Positions 8,230 to 17,532 of a stretch of 64,000 bases of DNA are shown here, piece after piece. Both the position numbers and the translations under genes were made by a program. Origin of the DNA: Methylibium sp. NZG. Lineage in GTDB: Bacteria > Pseudomonadota > Gammaproteobacteria > Burkholderiales > Burkholderiaceae_C. Position 1 is the stretch's first letter. Every line of letters starts with the position of its first letter. Location: positions 39,688 to 103,687 of the forward strand of contig LGRD01000016.1 in the NCBI GenBank assembly GCA_001263235.1, read 5' to 3'. The notes below the pieces were generated by a model. The model was not told where the DNA came from and ran no database searches. It saw only the letters and a program-made list of their open reading frames with translations.

Positions 8230-10470
8230 ATGGCCTGGTTTCAACGCTCCCCATCCGAAGGCAAGAAAGGCAACACGCCGCTGCTGGTCGTCGAAGGCCT
8301 CGATGTCTTCTACGGCCGCGCCCACGCGCTGCAGAGCGTGAGCTTGACGCTGGCCAGCGGCGTGCAAGGCATCGTCGGCCGCAACGGCATGGGCAAGACC
8401 ACGCTGTGCAATGCCATCACCGGCCTGGTGCCGGCGCGCGGCAGCATCAAGCTGGGTGGCGAAGAAATCCTGGGTCTCAGCCCCAACACCATCACCAAGC
8501 GCGGGATCGCGTATGTGCCGCAGGGCCGGCGCGTGTGGCCCAGCCTCACGGTGGACGAAACGCTCAAACTCGTGGCCCGCAAGAAGCGTGACGTGGACCG
8601 GGTCTACACCATGTTTCCGCGGCTGGCCGAACGCAAGGGCAACGGCGGTGGGCAACTGTCGGGTGGCGAGCAGCAGATGCTGGCCATCGGCCGCGCGCTG
8701 CTGCTCGAGCCGCGCCTGTTGGTGATGGACGAGCCCACCGAGGGCCTGGCGCCGGTGATCGTCGAGCACGTTGCGTCGTCGTTGCGGACCTTGGTGGCAG
8801 AGGGCGAGATCGCGATTCTGCTGATCGAGCAGAACCTGGGTGTCGCGCTGGACGTGGCCGATCACGTCGGCGTGATGGTCAACGGCCGCATTGCCCACCA
8901 GATGCCGGCCTCGCAACTGGCCGCAGACCGCGAACTGCAAGAGCAGTTGCTCGGCGTTCGCAGTGGCGGCGATCACGACGAAGCGGCAGATGCAACGGCA
9001 ACGCCGCCCGCGCCCGCGGACGATGCCGCGCCCGCGCAGGTCTACACCGTGATGCGCGCGCATGGCCAGGGGGCGCCGTCGGTCGATGACCTGGCACCGC
9101 GCGCCGTCCGCGGATTCAACCGCTGGAATGCCGGCGGCACCGCCGGCCCGGTCACCGACATTGCGCGTGAGCCCGTGGCGCCGCCCGCCGCACCGGTGAG
9201 CAACGCGACCACCGACGCCAGGGTGCTGGAGTTTCCAGTGGCGGCCACGAGCGGGCGGGCGGCCTATGTGGTCGGCACGTTCGACACCAAGGGCCGCGAG
9301 CTGTTCTTCATCCGCCAGTGCCTTGAAAAACTCGGCCTGCGGGTGGTGACGGTGGACCTCTCCACCAGCGGCAAAACGTCGACCGCCAGCGTGCACCCGC
9401 GCGAGGTGGCGCGCCACCACCCGCAAGGCGAATCGGCCGTGTTCAGCGGCGACCGTGGCAGCGCGGTGGCGGGTATGGCGCTGGCCTTCGAGGTCTTCGT
9501 GCGCACGCGGCGCGACCTCGGCGGCATCGTTTCGGCCGGTGGCTCGGGCGGCACGTCGCTCGCCACCACCGGCATGCGCGCGCTGCCGATCGGCTGCCCG
9601 AAAGTGATGGTCTCCACCATGGCCAGTGGCGATACGCGGCCTTACGTGGGCCCGAGCGACATCTGCATGATGTATTCGGTGACCGATGTGCAGGGCATCA
9701 ACCGCATCAGCGAGAAGGTGCTGGCCAACGCCGCGCACGCGCTGGCCGGCATGATCGCGCATCCGCCGGTCGAGTCGTCCATTGCCAAGCCGGCCATCGG
9801 CCTGACCATGTTCGGCGTGACCACGCCGTGTGTGCAAGCCGTGGTCAAGCGCTTGGAGGACGAAGCCGACTGCCTGGTCTTTCACGCCACCGGCGTGGGC
9901 GGGCAGTCGATGGAAAAGCTCGCCGACTCGGGCCTGCTGGCCGGCGTGATCGATGCGTCCACCACCGAGGTGGCCGACGAGATCGGCGGCGGCGTGCTGT
10001 CGGCCGGCCCCACGCGCATGGACGTGTTTGCGCGCCGCGCCCTGCCTTACGTCGGGTCGTGCGGTGCGCTCGACATGGTCAACTTCGGCGCCTGGGAGTC
10101 GGTGCCCGAACGCTTCAGGGCGCGCAAGCTGTACCGCCACAACGCCACCGTGACGCTCATGCGCACCACGGTGGACGAGAACCGCGCCATCGGTGAATTC
10201 ATCGCCGCCAAGCTCAACGCGATGCAGGGGCCGGTGCGCTTTCTCATCCCCGAGGGCGGCGTTTCCTCCATCGACCGGCCGGGCCAGCCCTTTCACGACC
10301 CCGAGGCCGACCGCGTGCTGTTTGCTGCGCTGGAGCAGAACTTCCGCACCGCAGGCGACCGGCGCTTGATCCGCCTGCCTCACCACATCAACGACGAAGC
10401 GTTTGCCGACGCCCTGGTGGCGGCGTGGCACGACGTGTCGCGCGCGCACGCCAGCGCCCGGCGCGCCTGA
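8230..10470 (+). CDS. fusion of LivF-type ABC ATPase with a Tm-1-like (UPF0261) domain
   Basis: This is a 746-residue protein in two parts. Residues ~18-235 are a complete LivF ATPase: Walker [10 protein letters not shown] near 51, signature LSGGEQQ near 144, Walker [11 protein letters not shown] near 165. An Ala/Pro-rich linker (~236-342) follows. Residues ~343-746 are a full-length UPF0261/Tm-1-like domain beginning [16 protein letters not shown], with the conserved [12 protein letters not shown] and [12 protein letters not shown] stretches. Tomato Tm-1 joins this domain to a TIM barrel; here the TIM-barrel homologue is the next gene. ATG 8230 preserves the likely ancestral overlap; ATG 8188 with a GAGGGG site is an alternative that adds 14 residues. 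The ATPase half should power the transporter; the other half has no known bacterial reaction. Confidence 0.88.
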   Translation: MAWFQRSPSEGKKGNTPLLVVEGLDVFYGRAHALQSVSLTLASGVQGIVGRNGMGKTTLCNAITGLVPARGSIKLGGEEILGLSPNTITKRGIAYVPQGRRVWPSLTVDETLKLVARKKRDVDRVYTMFPRLAERKGNGGGQLSGGEQQMLAIGRALLLEPRLLVMDEPTEGLAPVIVEHVASSLRTLVAEGEIAILLIEQNLGVALDVADHVGVMVNGRIAHQMPASQLAADRELQEQLLGVRSGGDHDEAADATATPPAPADDAAPAQVYTVMRAHGQGAPSVDDLAPRAVRGFNRWNAGGTAGPVTDIAREPVAPPAAPVSNATTDARVLEFPVAATSGRAAYVVGTFDTKGRELFFIRQCLEKLGLRVVTVDLSTSGKTSTASVHPREVARHHPQGESAVFSGDRGSAVAGMALAFEVFVRTRRDLGGIVSAGGSGGTSLATTGMRALPIGCPKVMVSTMASGDTRPYVGPSDICMMYSVTDVQGINRISEKVLANAAHALAGMIAHPPVESSIAKPAIGLTMFGVTTPCVQAVVKRLEDEADCLVFHATGVGGQSMEKLADSGLLAGVIDASTTEVADEIGGGVLSAGPTRMDVFARRALPYVGSCGALDMVNFGAWESVPERFRARKLYRHNATVTLMRTTVDENRAIGEFIAAKLNAMQGPVRFLIPEGGVSSIDRPGQPFHDPEADRVLFAALEQNFRTAGDRRLIRLPHHINDEAFADALVAAWHDVSRAHASARRA

Positions 10471-10510
10471 CTTCATTCGGCTCTTCTCTTCAAACCCACC
10501 ACCCACCACC

Positions 10511-11341
10511 ATGCCCCGCATTTCACGTTCTACCCTGCTCGCACGCTTTAGAACCAAGATCGCCGCCGGCCAACCGCTGATCGGCGGCGGCGCCGGCACC
10601 GGCTTGTCGGCCAAGTGCGAAGAAGCCGGCGGCATCGACCTCATCGTCATCTACAACTCGGGCCGCTACCGCATGGCCGGGCGCGGCTCGCTGGCCGGCT
10701 TGCTGGCGTATGGCAACGCCAACGAGATCGTCTGCGAGATGGCGCACGAGGTGCTGCCGGTGGTGAAGCACACACCGGTGCTGGCGGGCGTGAACGGCAC
10801 CGACCCATTCATGATCCAGGACGAGTTTTTGCAGCGCCTGATCACGCTCGGCTTCTCTGGCGTGCAGAACTTTCCCACCGTCGGCCTGATCGACGGCACC
10901 TTTCGAGCCAACCTCGAAGAGACCGGCATGGGCTACGGCCTTGAGGTCGAGATGATCGCGCGCGCCCACGCGCTCGACCTGCTGACCACGCCGTACGTCT
11001 TCAGCGAGGCCGACGCCCGCGAGATGACGAAGGCCGGCGCCGACATCGTGGTGTGCCACCTGGGCCTGACCACCGGCGGCGCCATCGGCGCCGAGACATC
11101 GCTCAAGCTCGCCGACTGCGTGGGGCCGATCAACGCCTGGGCCGCGGCAGCGCGTGCGGTCAACCCCGACGTGATCGTGCTGTGCCATGGCGGGCCGATC
11201 GCCACACCTGACGACGCCAGGTTCATCTTGCAGCAATGCCCTGGCTGCAACGGCTTCTACGGTGCCAGCTCGATGGAGCGGCTGCCCACCGAGGCGGCGC
11301 TGACCGAGACCACGCGGCGCTTCGTTCAGATCACGCGATAG
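10511..11341 (+). CDS. TIM-barrel protein of the phosphoenolpyruvate-hydrolase-like family (partner of Tm-1 domain)
   Basis: This 276-residue protein matches the family annotated as PEP hydrolase or TIM-barrel signal transduction protein (PF09370), the bacterial homologue of the C-terminal half of plant Tm-1. Recognisable stretches are [52 protein letters not shown] and [14 protein letters not shown]. It starts at ATG 10511, 40 bases after the Tm-1-containing gene, so the two halves of Tm-1 are encoded side by side. PEP hydrolysis is only an annotation of the family; no activity can be claimed for this protein. It probably works with the Tm-1 domain on the imported compound. Confidence 0.88.
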   Translation: MPRISRSTLLARFRTKIAAGQPLIGGGAGTGLSAKCEEAGGIDLIVIYNSGRYRMAGRGSLAGLLAYGNANEIVCEMAHEVLPVVKHTPVLAGVNGTDPFMIQDEFLQRLITLGFSGVQNFPTVGLIDGTFRANLEETGMGYGLEVEMIARAHALDLLTTPYVFSEADAREMTKAGADIVVCHLGLTTGGAIGAETSLKLADCVGPINAWAAAARAVNPDVIVLCHGGPIATPDDARFILQQCPGCNGFYGASSMERLPTEAALTETTRRFVQITR

Positions 11342-11367
11342 ATACGACAGAACAAGGAGACACCCCC

Positions 11368-13071
11368 ATGTCCGGCGCAGATTTCGGCAGCTTCATTCTC
11401 GGCTTGATCGTCGTTGCGATCGTCGTGGCCATCATCGTTTGGCTGCTGCATTGGCTCTACCTGCGCAGCAGCAAGGAGCGCGCGTTCGTGCGCACCGGCC
11501 TGGGCGGGCAGAAGGTGGTGCTCGACGGCGGCGCGTTCGTGTTGCCGATCGTGCACGACGTGATCCCGGTCAACATGAACACGCTGCGGCTGGAGGTGAT
11601 CCGCGGCCGCGACAAGGCGCTGATCACCAAGGACCGCATGCGCGTCGACGTGATCGCCGAGTTCTACGTGCGCGTGGCCGCCAACGGCGACGCCGTGGCC
11701 GCTGCCGCACAGACGCTGGGCCTGCGCACGATGGAGCCGGAGCAGTTGAAGGAATTGGTCGAAGGCAAGTTCGTCGATGCGCTGCGCACCGCCGCCGCCG
11801 AGATGACGATGGAAGAGCTGCATGAGAAGCGCGGCGCCTACGTGAGAAAAGTGCGCGAGACGGTGGCCGGCGACCTGACCAAGAACGGCCTGGAGCTGGA
11901 GGCCGCGTCGCTGACACAGCTCGACCAGACCGCGATGGAGTACTTCAACCCCAGCAACGCCTTCGACGCCGAGGGCCTGACGCGCCTGACCGAGCAGATC
12001 GAGCACCGCAAGAAGCAGCGCAACGACGTGGAGCAGGACACGTTGATCGCGATCCGCAACAAAAACCTCGAAGCGGAGAAGCTCTCGCTCGAGATCGACC
12101 GTGAAGGCGAGTACGCACGCCTGAGCCAGCAGCGCGAGGTCGAGATTGCGCGCGCCCGCCAGCGCGCCGATGTGAGCACCGAGCGCGCCCAGCGCGAGCA
12201 GGCGGCCGAAGGCGCGCAGATCACCGCCAAGCAGGCGATCGAGCACGCCCGCATTCGCTCGGAGCAGAGCATCGAGCAGGAGCGCATTGGCAAGGAGCGT
12301 GCGATTCAGGGGGCAGAGATCGAGCGCCGCCTGTCGCTGGAACTCGCCGAGCAGCAGCGCGCCATCGCCGTCGCGCGCGAAAGCAAGACGCAGAGCGAAG
12401 CACAGGCCGAGGCCGAGGTGGCCCGCGCGTTGGCGGTGTCGGCAGAAGAGCGGGTGTTCACCGCGCGAGAGGTCGAGATGGCCGAGCGCAAGAAGTCGAT
12501 CGAGCTCATCGCTGCGGCGCTGTCGGCCGAGCGCGAGGCGCTGCGCCTCACGTCGGCCGCGCAGGCCGAGAAAGACGCGAGCGCCGACCGCGGGTTTGCC
12601 GTCCGCGCGCAGGCCGAGGCCGATGCCGACGCCGACAAGATCCGCAGCATGGCGATGCGCGTGCGTGCCGAGATCGAGGCTGAGGCGCTGCAGTTGATGA
12701 ACCAGGCGCACAACATGCTGTCGCCCGAGGCACGCATGTCGGCGCTGCGGCTCAAGCTGGTCGAGAAGGCCGAAGGGATCATCCGCGAATCGGTGCGGCC
12801 GATGGAGCGTATCGAGGGCATCAAGATCTTGCACGTCGACGGGCTGGGCGGCAGCAACGGCGGGGGCGGCGGCGACGGCGGCAACGGCGGCACGTTCTCC
12901 GACGGCGTCGTCAACTCCGCGCTGCGCTTCCGCGCGCAGGCGCCGCTGGTGGACCAGTTGCTGCGCGAGATCGGCATCGAGGGCGGTGACATCCAGCGCC
13001 TGGTCGGCGGAGTGAGTGGTGCACAGGCGGCGTTGCCGCCAGCCAGCGCCACACCGTCGCCCAAAGAGTGA
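11368..13071 (+). CDS. flotillin-like SPFH-domain membrane protein
   Basis: This 567-residue protein has one N-terminal membrane helix (residues ~7-30, FILGLIVVAIVVAIIVWLLH), an SPFH/Band 7 domain (~40-200) and a long charged coiled-coil rich in Glu, Arg and Ala (~205-440), which is the flotillin/YqiK layout. Near residue 495 there is a glycine-rich spacer, then a short C-terminal segment. AAGGAG at 11354-11359 precedes ATG 11368. Flotillins form oligomeric membrane scaffolds. Its place in this catabolic locus could mean that it organises the transporter, or it could be a passenger. Confidence 0.88.
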   Translation: MSGADFGSFILGLIVVAIVVAIIVWLLHWLYLRSSKERAFVRTGLGGQKVVLDGGAFVLPIVHDVIPVNMNTLRLEVIRGRDKALITKDRMRVDVIAEFYVRVAANGDAVAAAAQTLGLRTMEPEQLKELVEGKFVDALRTAAAEMTMEELHEKRGAYVRKVRETVAGDLTKNGLELEAASLTQLDQTAMEYFNPSNAFDAEGLTRLTEQIEHRKKQRNDVEQDTLIAIRNKNLEAEKLSLEIDREGEYARLSQQREVEIARARQRADVSTERAQREQAAEGAQITAKQAIEHARIRSEQSIEQERIGKERAIQGAEIERRLSLELAEQQRAIAVARESKTQSEAQAEAEVARALAVSAEERVFTAREVEMAERKKSIELIAAALSAEREALRLTSAAQAEKDASADRGFAVRAQAEADADADKIRSMAMRVRAEIEAEALQLMNQAHNMLSPEARMSALRLKLVEKAEGIIRESVRPMERIEGIKILHVDGLGGSNGGGGGDGGNGGTFSDGVVNSALRFRAQAPLVDQLLREIGIEGGDIQRLVGGVSGAQAALPPASATPSPKE

Positions 13072-13085
13072 TGAAGGCCTGAGCC

Positions 13086-13523
13086 GTGATCAAGGTCTAC
13101 GTCTCCAGCGTCATCGACGTTAGCGCCGACAACCTCTGGCAACGCATCCGCGACTTCAACGGGATGCCGCAGTGGCACCCTTCGATCGCCGACAGCCGCA
13201 TCGAGAACAACGAGCCGAGCGACCGCGTCGGCTGCATCCGCCACTTTCACACCCGCGACGGCGGCATGATCCGCGAGCGGCTGCTGGGCTTGTCTGACTA
13301 CGACTTCACCTGCACGTACGAGATCCTCGAAAGCCCGATGGGTGTCGAGAACTACGTCGCCACGCTCAAGCTCACGCCCATCACCGACGGCAACCGCAGC
13401 TTCGCCGAATGGAGCGCCGAGTTCGACTGCGCTGAAGGGCGCGAGCGGGAGCTGACCGAGACGATCGGCCAAGGCGTCTTTCAAGTCGGCCTCAACGCAC
13501 TCAAACAACGGTCCACGCGTTGA
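13086..13523 (+). CDS. SRPBCC (START-like) family protein
   Basis: This 145-residue single-domain protein of the SRPBCC fold starts at GTG 13086. The pattern IDVSADNLWQRIRDFNGMPQWHP is the family's N-terminal strand and helix, and the C-terminal amphipathic helix (ELTETIGQGVFQVGLNAL) closes the hydrophobic ligand pocket. It is paralogous to the N-terminal domain of the fusion gene at 14068: both share a D-FN---QWH pattern, SDRVGCIR/SDQVGCVR and the DGNR motif. Proteins of this fold bind or convert small hydrophobic ligands. A role in handling the imported substrate is inference. Confidence 0.8.
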   Translation: MIKVYVSSVIDVSADNLWQRIRDFNGMPQWHPSIADSRIENNEPSDRVGCIRHFHTRDGGMIRERLLGLSDYDFTCTYEILESPMGVENYVATLKLTPITDGNRSFAEWSAEFDCAEGRERELTETIGQGVFQVGLNALKQRSTR

Positions 13524-13589
13524 GGCTGGTTTGTTGGGGCTGCAAAGTTCCCCACGCCGACCACCGGACCACCACCAGGAGATGACCTC

Positions 13590-14060
13590 ATGAATCGAGT
13601 GACTGGAACACTTGCCGCCGCTGTGATTGCGTTTTGCGCTGCCAATGCCTGGGCCGCCGACGCGATGAAGCTGCCGCCGTTGAAGAAGCAACCCACCGTG
13701 CAAAAGGTGATCGACGAGCACCTCGACGCATTGAACAAGTGCGACTGGAACCGCCTGATGGCGCAGTACCCGGACGATGTGGAGATCCACCTGCCGGATG
13801 GCGTGGTCGTCAAGGGCCGCGCGAAGGTGGGCGACCTGTTTGCCGGCTTTTGCAAAGCCAGGCCCGACGGTTTGAAGGGCCTGAAGTTCACCACCGAGAG
13901 CTCGTTCAAGGTCGGCAACACGCTCAACGTGATGTGGCGTGCCGAGGCCGACTTTCTGGCCGAGCCGTACAAGGGCTCCGACGCCTACGTCACCCGAGAC
14001 GGCTTGATGGCCGCCCAGGTCACCACCTTCGACGGCTCCAAGCTCAAGTTCAAGAAGTAG
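13590..14060 (+). CDS. secreted NTF2-like (SnoaL/ketosteroid-isomerase fold) protein
   Basis: This 156-residue protein has a signal peptide (MNRVTGTLAAAVIAF, cleavage probably after AWA, residue ~22). The mature part has the NTF2-like layout: a first helix with HLDALNKCDWNRLMAQYPDDVEIHLPDG, then GRAKVGDLFAGF and late strands ending in TTFDGSKLKFKK. Proteins of this fold serve as periplasmic ligand binders or lyase/isomerase-like enzymes. It lies between the two SRPBCC genes and was probably co-transcribed with them. CAGGAGATGA before ATG 13590 supports the start. The function is not determined. Confidence 0.75.
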   Translation: MNRVTGTLAAAVIAFCAANAWAADAMKLPPLKKQPTVQKVIDEHLDALNKCDWNRLMAQYPDDVEIHLPDGVVVKGRAKVGDLFAGFCKARPDGLKGLKFTTESSFKVGNTLNVMWRAEADFLAEPYKGSDAYVTRDGLMAAQVTTFDGSKLKFKK

Positions 14061-14067
14061 CCGCCCG

Positions 14068-15555
14068 GTGCTTCAAAAAGTCGTTCGCTCCACCGTCATC
14101 GACGCGCCGATCGAGCGCGTCTGGGCGGTGCTGCGCGACTTCAACAGCCACGACCAGTGGCACGACGTGGTGGACACGAGCCGCATCGAAGCCAACGAGC
14201 GCAGCGACCAGGTGGGCTGCGTGCGCAGCTTCACGCTGAAGGACGGCAACCGCATCCGCGAGCAACTGCTGACGCTCGACGACACCGCGCACAAGAGCAC
14301 CTATTGCATCGTCGAGGCGACCGTGCCGCTGCAACGCTATGTGGCGACGGTGACGCTCAAGCCCGTGACCGACGGCAACCGCACCTTCTGGCACTGGGAA
14401 TCGACCTTCGCCACACCCGCCGGCATGGAGCGGGAGCTGCGCGACATGGTGGCGCAGGGCGTCTACGAAGCCGGTTTCGAGAACCTGCGGCGACACCTGC
14501 GCAGCGGTGGCGACTTGCAACCGCGTGGCAGCGCGCGCACTGCGCCCGGCAGCGCAGCGATGCCGCTGGCGCTGCCCCTGCCCAGCCGTCGCATCCGGGT
14601 TGCCCGCTACGGCGCGGCCGACGTGCTGCAAGCCGAGGACGGTGAAGCCGCGGCACCGAAGGCTGGCGAGGTGCGCATCCGCCAGCGCGCTATTGGCGTC
14701 AATTACATCGACGTGTACCTGCGCCGGGGCTGGATCCCCTCGATGCTGGCGGCCGGCGGCACGCCCGGCATGGAGGCTGCGGGCACGGTGATCGACCTCG
14801 GCGAGGGCGTCAGCGGCCTGCGGCCCGGCGACCGTGTGGCCTACCTCGGCCCCGTGCCCGGCGCATACAGCAGCGTGCGCAGCGTGCCGGCCGAATGGGT
14901 GGCCCGCCTGCCGGCAGCGGTCGAAGACGACGTGGCCGCCGCCACCTTGCTCAAAGGCATCACCGCCGACTACCTGCTGCGCGATGTCGGCCGCGTGCGC
15001 CCCGGCGCGCGCTGGCTGGTGCATGCGGCAGCCGGTGGCGTCGGGCTGCTGTTGTGCGCGTGGGCGCGCAAGCTGGGCGCGCGCGTGGTGGGCACGGTGT
15101 CGTCTGATGAGAAGGCGCGCATTGCACGTGAGCACGGTTGCGAGCATGTGGTCGTGACGCGCGAGCACCGCTTTGCCGACGACGTGCAGCGCCACTTCAA
15201 TGGCGGTGCCGACGTGATCGTTGATGGCCTGGGCGAGGCCGCGCGCGAAGAGAACTTCAACGCGCTCGCGCCGTGCGGGCACTGGATCAGCCTGGGCAAC
15301 GCCACCGGAGCGTTGCAGCCCATCTCGCCGGGCTGGCTGCTGCAAAAGTCCGCCACGCTCTCGAGCCCGGTGGCGTTTGCGTACACGGCCACGCACGGCG
15401 CGTTGACCGAGCGCGCGCAACGCGTGTGGGACGCCTTGGCCGACGGCACGCTCAAGCGCCCGATGATCGAGCGCTACTCGCTCGATGCGGCATCGCAGGC
15501 GCATGCGCGGCTGGAGTCGCGCGCGACGATGGGTTCGGTGGTGCTGGTGGCGTGA
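14068..15555 (+). CDS. fusion of SRPBCC domain and NADPH:quinone oxidoreductase
   Basis: This is a 495-residue two-domain protein. Residues 1-149 are an SRPBCC domain paralogous to the gene at 13086. After a ~25-residue linker, residues ~174-495 form a complete medium-chain dehydrogenase of the quinone-oxidoreductase (zeta-crystallin) type: RRIRVARYGAADVLQ at the start, the conserved RQRAIGVNYIDVYLRRG, and the nucleotide-binding HAAAGGVGLLL. It lacks the structural zinc cysteines, as is normal for this subgroup. It starts at GTG 14068, seven bases after the previous stop. The fusion suggests that the SRPBCC domain presents a hydrophobic quinone-like or unsaturated substrate to the reductase; that is inference. 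Confidence 0.85.
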   Translation: MLQKVVRSTVIDAPIERVWAVLRDFNSHDQWHDVVDTSRIEANERSDQVGCVRSFTLKDGNRIREQLLTLDDTAHKSTYCIVEATVPLQRYVATVTLKPVTDGNRTFWHWESTFATPAGMERELRDMVAQGVYEAGFENLRRHLRSGGDLQPRGSARTAPGSAAMPLALPLPSRRIRVARYGAADVLQAEDGEAAAPKAGEVRIRQRAIGVNYIDVYLRRGWIPSMLAAGGTPGMEAAGTVIDLGEGVSGLRPGDRVAYLGPVPGAYSSVRSVPAEWVARLPAAVEDDVAAATLLKGITADYLLRDVGRVRPGARWLVHAAAGGVGLLLCAWARKLGARVVGTVSSDEKARIAREHGCEHVVVTREHRFADDVQRHFNGGADVIVDGLGEAAREENFNALAPCGHWISLGNATGALQPISPGWLLQKSATLSSPVAFAYTATHGALTERAQRVWDALADGTLKRPMIERYSLDAASQAHARLESRATMGSVVLVA

Positions 15556-15612
15556 TGCGCTCGGGGCGGGGTGCTGGCATCATGCGCCACGCCCACACCC
15601 TGCCGAGCCACC

Positions 15613-17103
15613 GTGAACCCCACTGAAACCGACTACCTCGTCATCGGCACCGGCACCGCCGGCCTGGCGTTTGCAGACACGCTGATCGACGAAGACCCGC
15701 AGGCGCACGTCACGCTGGTCGACCGGCACGGCAAACCCGGCGGGCACTGGAACGACGCGTACCCGTTCGTCACGCTGCACCAGCCGTCGGCGTTCTACGG
15801 TGTCAATTCAATGGAGCTGGGCAGCCGGCGCAAGGACAGCATCGGCCTCAACCAGGGGCTGTACGAACTGGCTTCGGGGGCCGAGGTCTGCGGCTACTTC
15901 GACCGCGTGATGAACCACAAGCTGCTGCCCAGCGGCCGCGTGGCGTACCACCCGATGTGCAACTACCTGGGCGAGGGGCGGTTCGAATCGCTGTTGTCGG
16001 GGCAGGTCACGCAGGTGGCGGTGCGCAAGAAAGTGGTGGATGCGAGCTACCTGAGCCCGTCGGTGCCGTCCACGCACACGCAGCGGTTTGCTGTGGCGCC
16101 GGGTGTGCAGGTGGTGCCGCCCAATGCGCTGCCGCAGTTGTGGCACGGTCGCCGGCCGGCGTTCGCCACCGGCGATGGCGCGACTGATGCAGCCGAGGCG
16201 GGCAACACGACCCGAGTGCCGCGCCGCTTCGTCATCGTCGGCGCCGGCAAGACGGCGATGGACGCGGTGGTGTGGCTGCTGGGCGCCGGCGCCGAGCCGG
16301 ACGCGATCCAGTGAGTCGTGCCACGCGACTCGTGGCTCATCAACCGTATTACCACCCAGCCAGCGCCGGAGTTCTTCAACGAGGCCATCGGCGGCCAGGC
16401 CGACCAGATGCAGGCCTTTGCGCAGGCCACCTCCACCAAAGACCTGTTCCTGCGCTTGGAGGCCTGCGGCGCCGTGCTGCGCATCCACCGCGACCGCTGG
16501 CCCACGATGTTCCACCTGGCCACCATCGCGCCCGGCGAGGTGGAGGTGCTGCGTCGCATCCACAACGTCGTTCGCCTGGGCCGACTGCAGCGCATCGCCC
16601 CCGACCACATGGTGCTCGACCAAGGCCAAGTGCCGGTCGCGGCCGACACGCTGTTCGTGGACTGCACCGCGTCGGCGGTCGAGCCGCGGCCGCTGCAGCC
16701 GATCTTCCAGGGTGACAAGCTGGTGCTGCAGATCTGCCGCTTGCCGCAGCCCGCGTTCAGCGCCGCGCTGGCGGCCTACGTCGAGGTGCACTACGAAGGC
16801 GATGCCGACAAGAACCGCTTGTGCGGCACCGTGCCCTTCCCGCACACGCTCGACGACTACCCGCGTGCGATGCTCGCTCACCTGCGCAACCAGTACCACT
16901 GGGGCCAGGACAAGGAACTGCGCCAGTGGATTCGCGCGAGCCGGCTCGACGGCTTCGGCAAGCTGATGAGCGGCATCGACCCGCAGGACGCACCCAAGCA
17001 GGCCATCATGGCCCGGCTGAAGGAACACGCCCCGGCCGCCGTGGCCAACCTGTTGAAGTTGACGGGCGCACGAGCGGCCTCGGTCGAGTCGCGCAAGGAG
17101 TAG
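15613..17103 (+). pseudogene. FAD/NAD(P)-binding flavoprotein broken by one in-frame TGA
   Basis: The frame from GTG 15613 reads a two-dinucleotide-fold flavoprotein (DYLVIGTGTAGLAFAD at the start, RFVIVGAGKTAMDAVVWLL near residue 206) up to TGA at 16312-16314. It continues without any frame change at once as VVPRDSWLINR and runs to 17103, 496 residues in all if the stop were a tryptophan. Related proteins have a tryptophan or other hydrophobic residue in the (W)xxPRDSW segment, so TGG to TGA is the simplest event. The rest of the frame shows no other damage, which points to a recent mutation, a sequencing error or readthrough. As written, the product is cut after the second Rossmann motif and would be inactive. 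It is followed 6 bases later by the BLUF gene. Confidence 0.82.
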
Positions 17104-17109
17104 GTCGCC

Positions 17110-17532
17110 ATGCAAGTTCGTATCCTTTATGCCAGCCGCGCGGTCGGCCCGCAGACCACCACCGTGACCTCTGCGATCCTGGCCACCGCGCAGGCCTTCA
17201 ACCGCCAGCACGGCATCAGCGGCGTGCTGTGCCAGGGCCAGGGCCTGTACCTGCAGGTGCTCGAAGGCGAACGCAGTGCGGTGCATGCGCTGTACGCGCG
17301 CATCGTCGCCGACAGGCGCCACAAGGACGTAGAAATGCTGCAGCTCGAAGAGATCACCGAGCGCTGCTACCCCGAGTGGAGCATGGCGCTGGTGGACCTG
17401 TCCGAGGAGGACGCGATGGTGCAGATGAAGCACCCCGAGTTCGACCCCTACTCCGCGCCCGGCGTGCTGGTGATGGCGCTGGTGGAGGAATGGGTGGCCG
17501 CGGGCCGGCGCATCGAGTTGCCGGCAACCTAG
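17110..17532 (+). CDS. single-domain BLUF blue-light photoreceptor
   Basis: This 140-residue protein is almost entirely one BLUF (FAD blue-light sensing) domain. The photocycle residues are all present with the spacing of AppA: Tyr7 (RILYASR), Asn31, Gln49 (LQVLEG), and Trp90/Met92 in WSMA. The C-terminal ~45 residues form the usual capping helices; there is no fused output domain. Such short BLUF proteins act by contacting a separate partner. It begins six bases after the flavoprotein pseudogene, so the two were probably one transcription unit. A flavoprotein partner is plausible but unproven. Confidence 0.9.
   Translation: MQVRILYASRAVGPQTTTVTSAILATAQAFNRQHGISGVLCQGQGLYLQVLEGERSAVHALYARIVADRRHKDVEMLQLEEITERCYPEWSMALVDLSEEDAMVQMKHPEFDPYSAPGVLVMALVEEWVAAGRRIELPAT

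Noticed and set aside
5581..10650. Very long - strand open frames (for example 5581-7236 and 8209-10650) opposite the transporter genes
   Set aside because: They are mirror frames of GC-rich coding sequence, rich in Arg, His, Ala and Gly with no recognisable domain; the + strand genes have clear families.
16312..16314. Selenocysteine or programmed readthrough at the flavoprotein TGA
   Set aside because: No SECIS-like structure is evident after the codon, and the expected residue is tryptophan, not cysteine; mutation or sequencing error is simpler.
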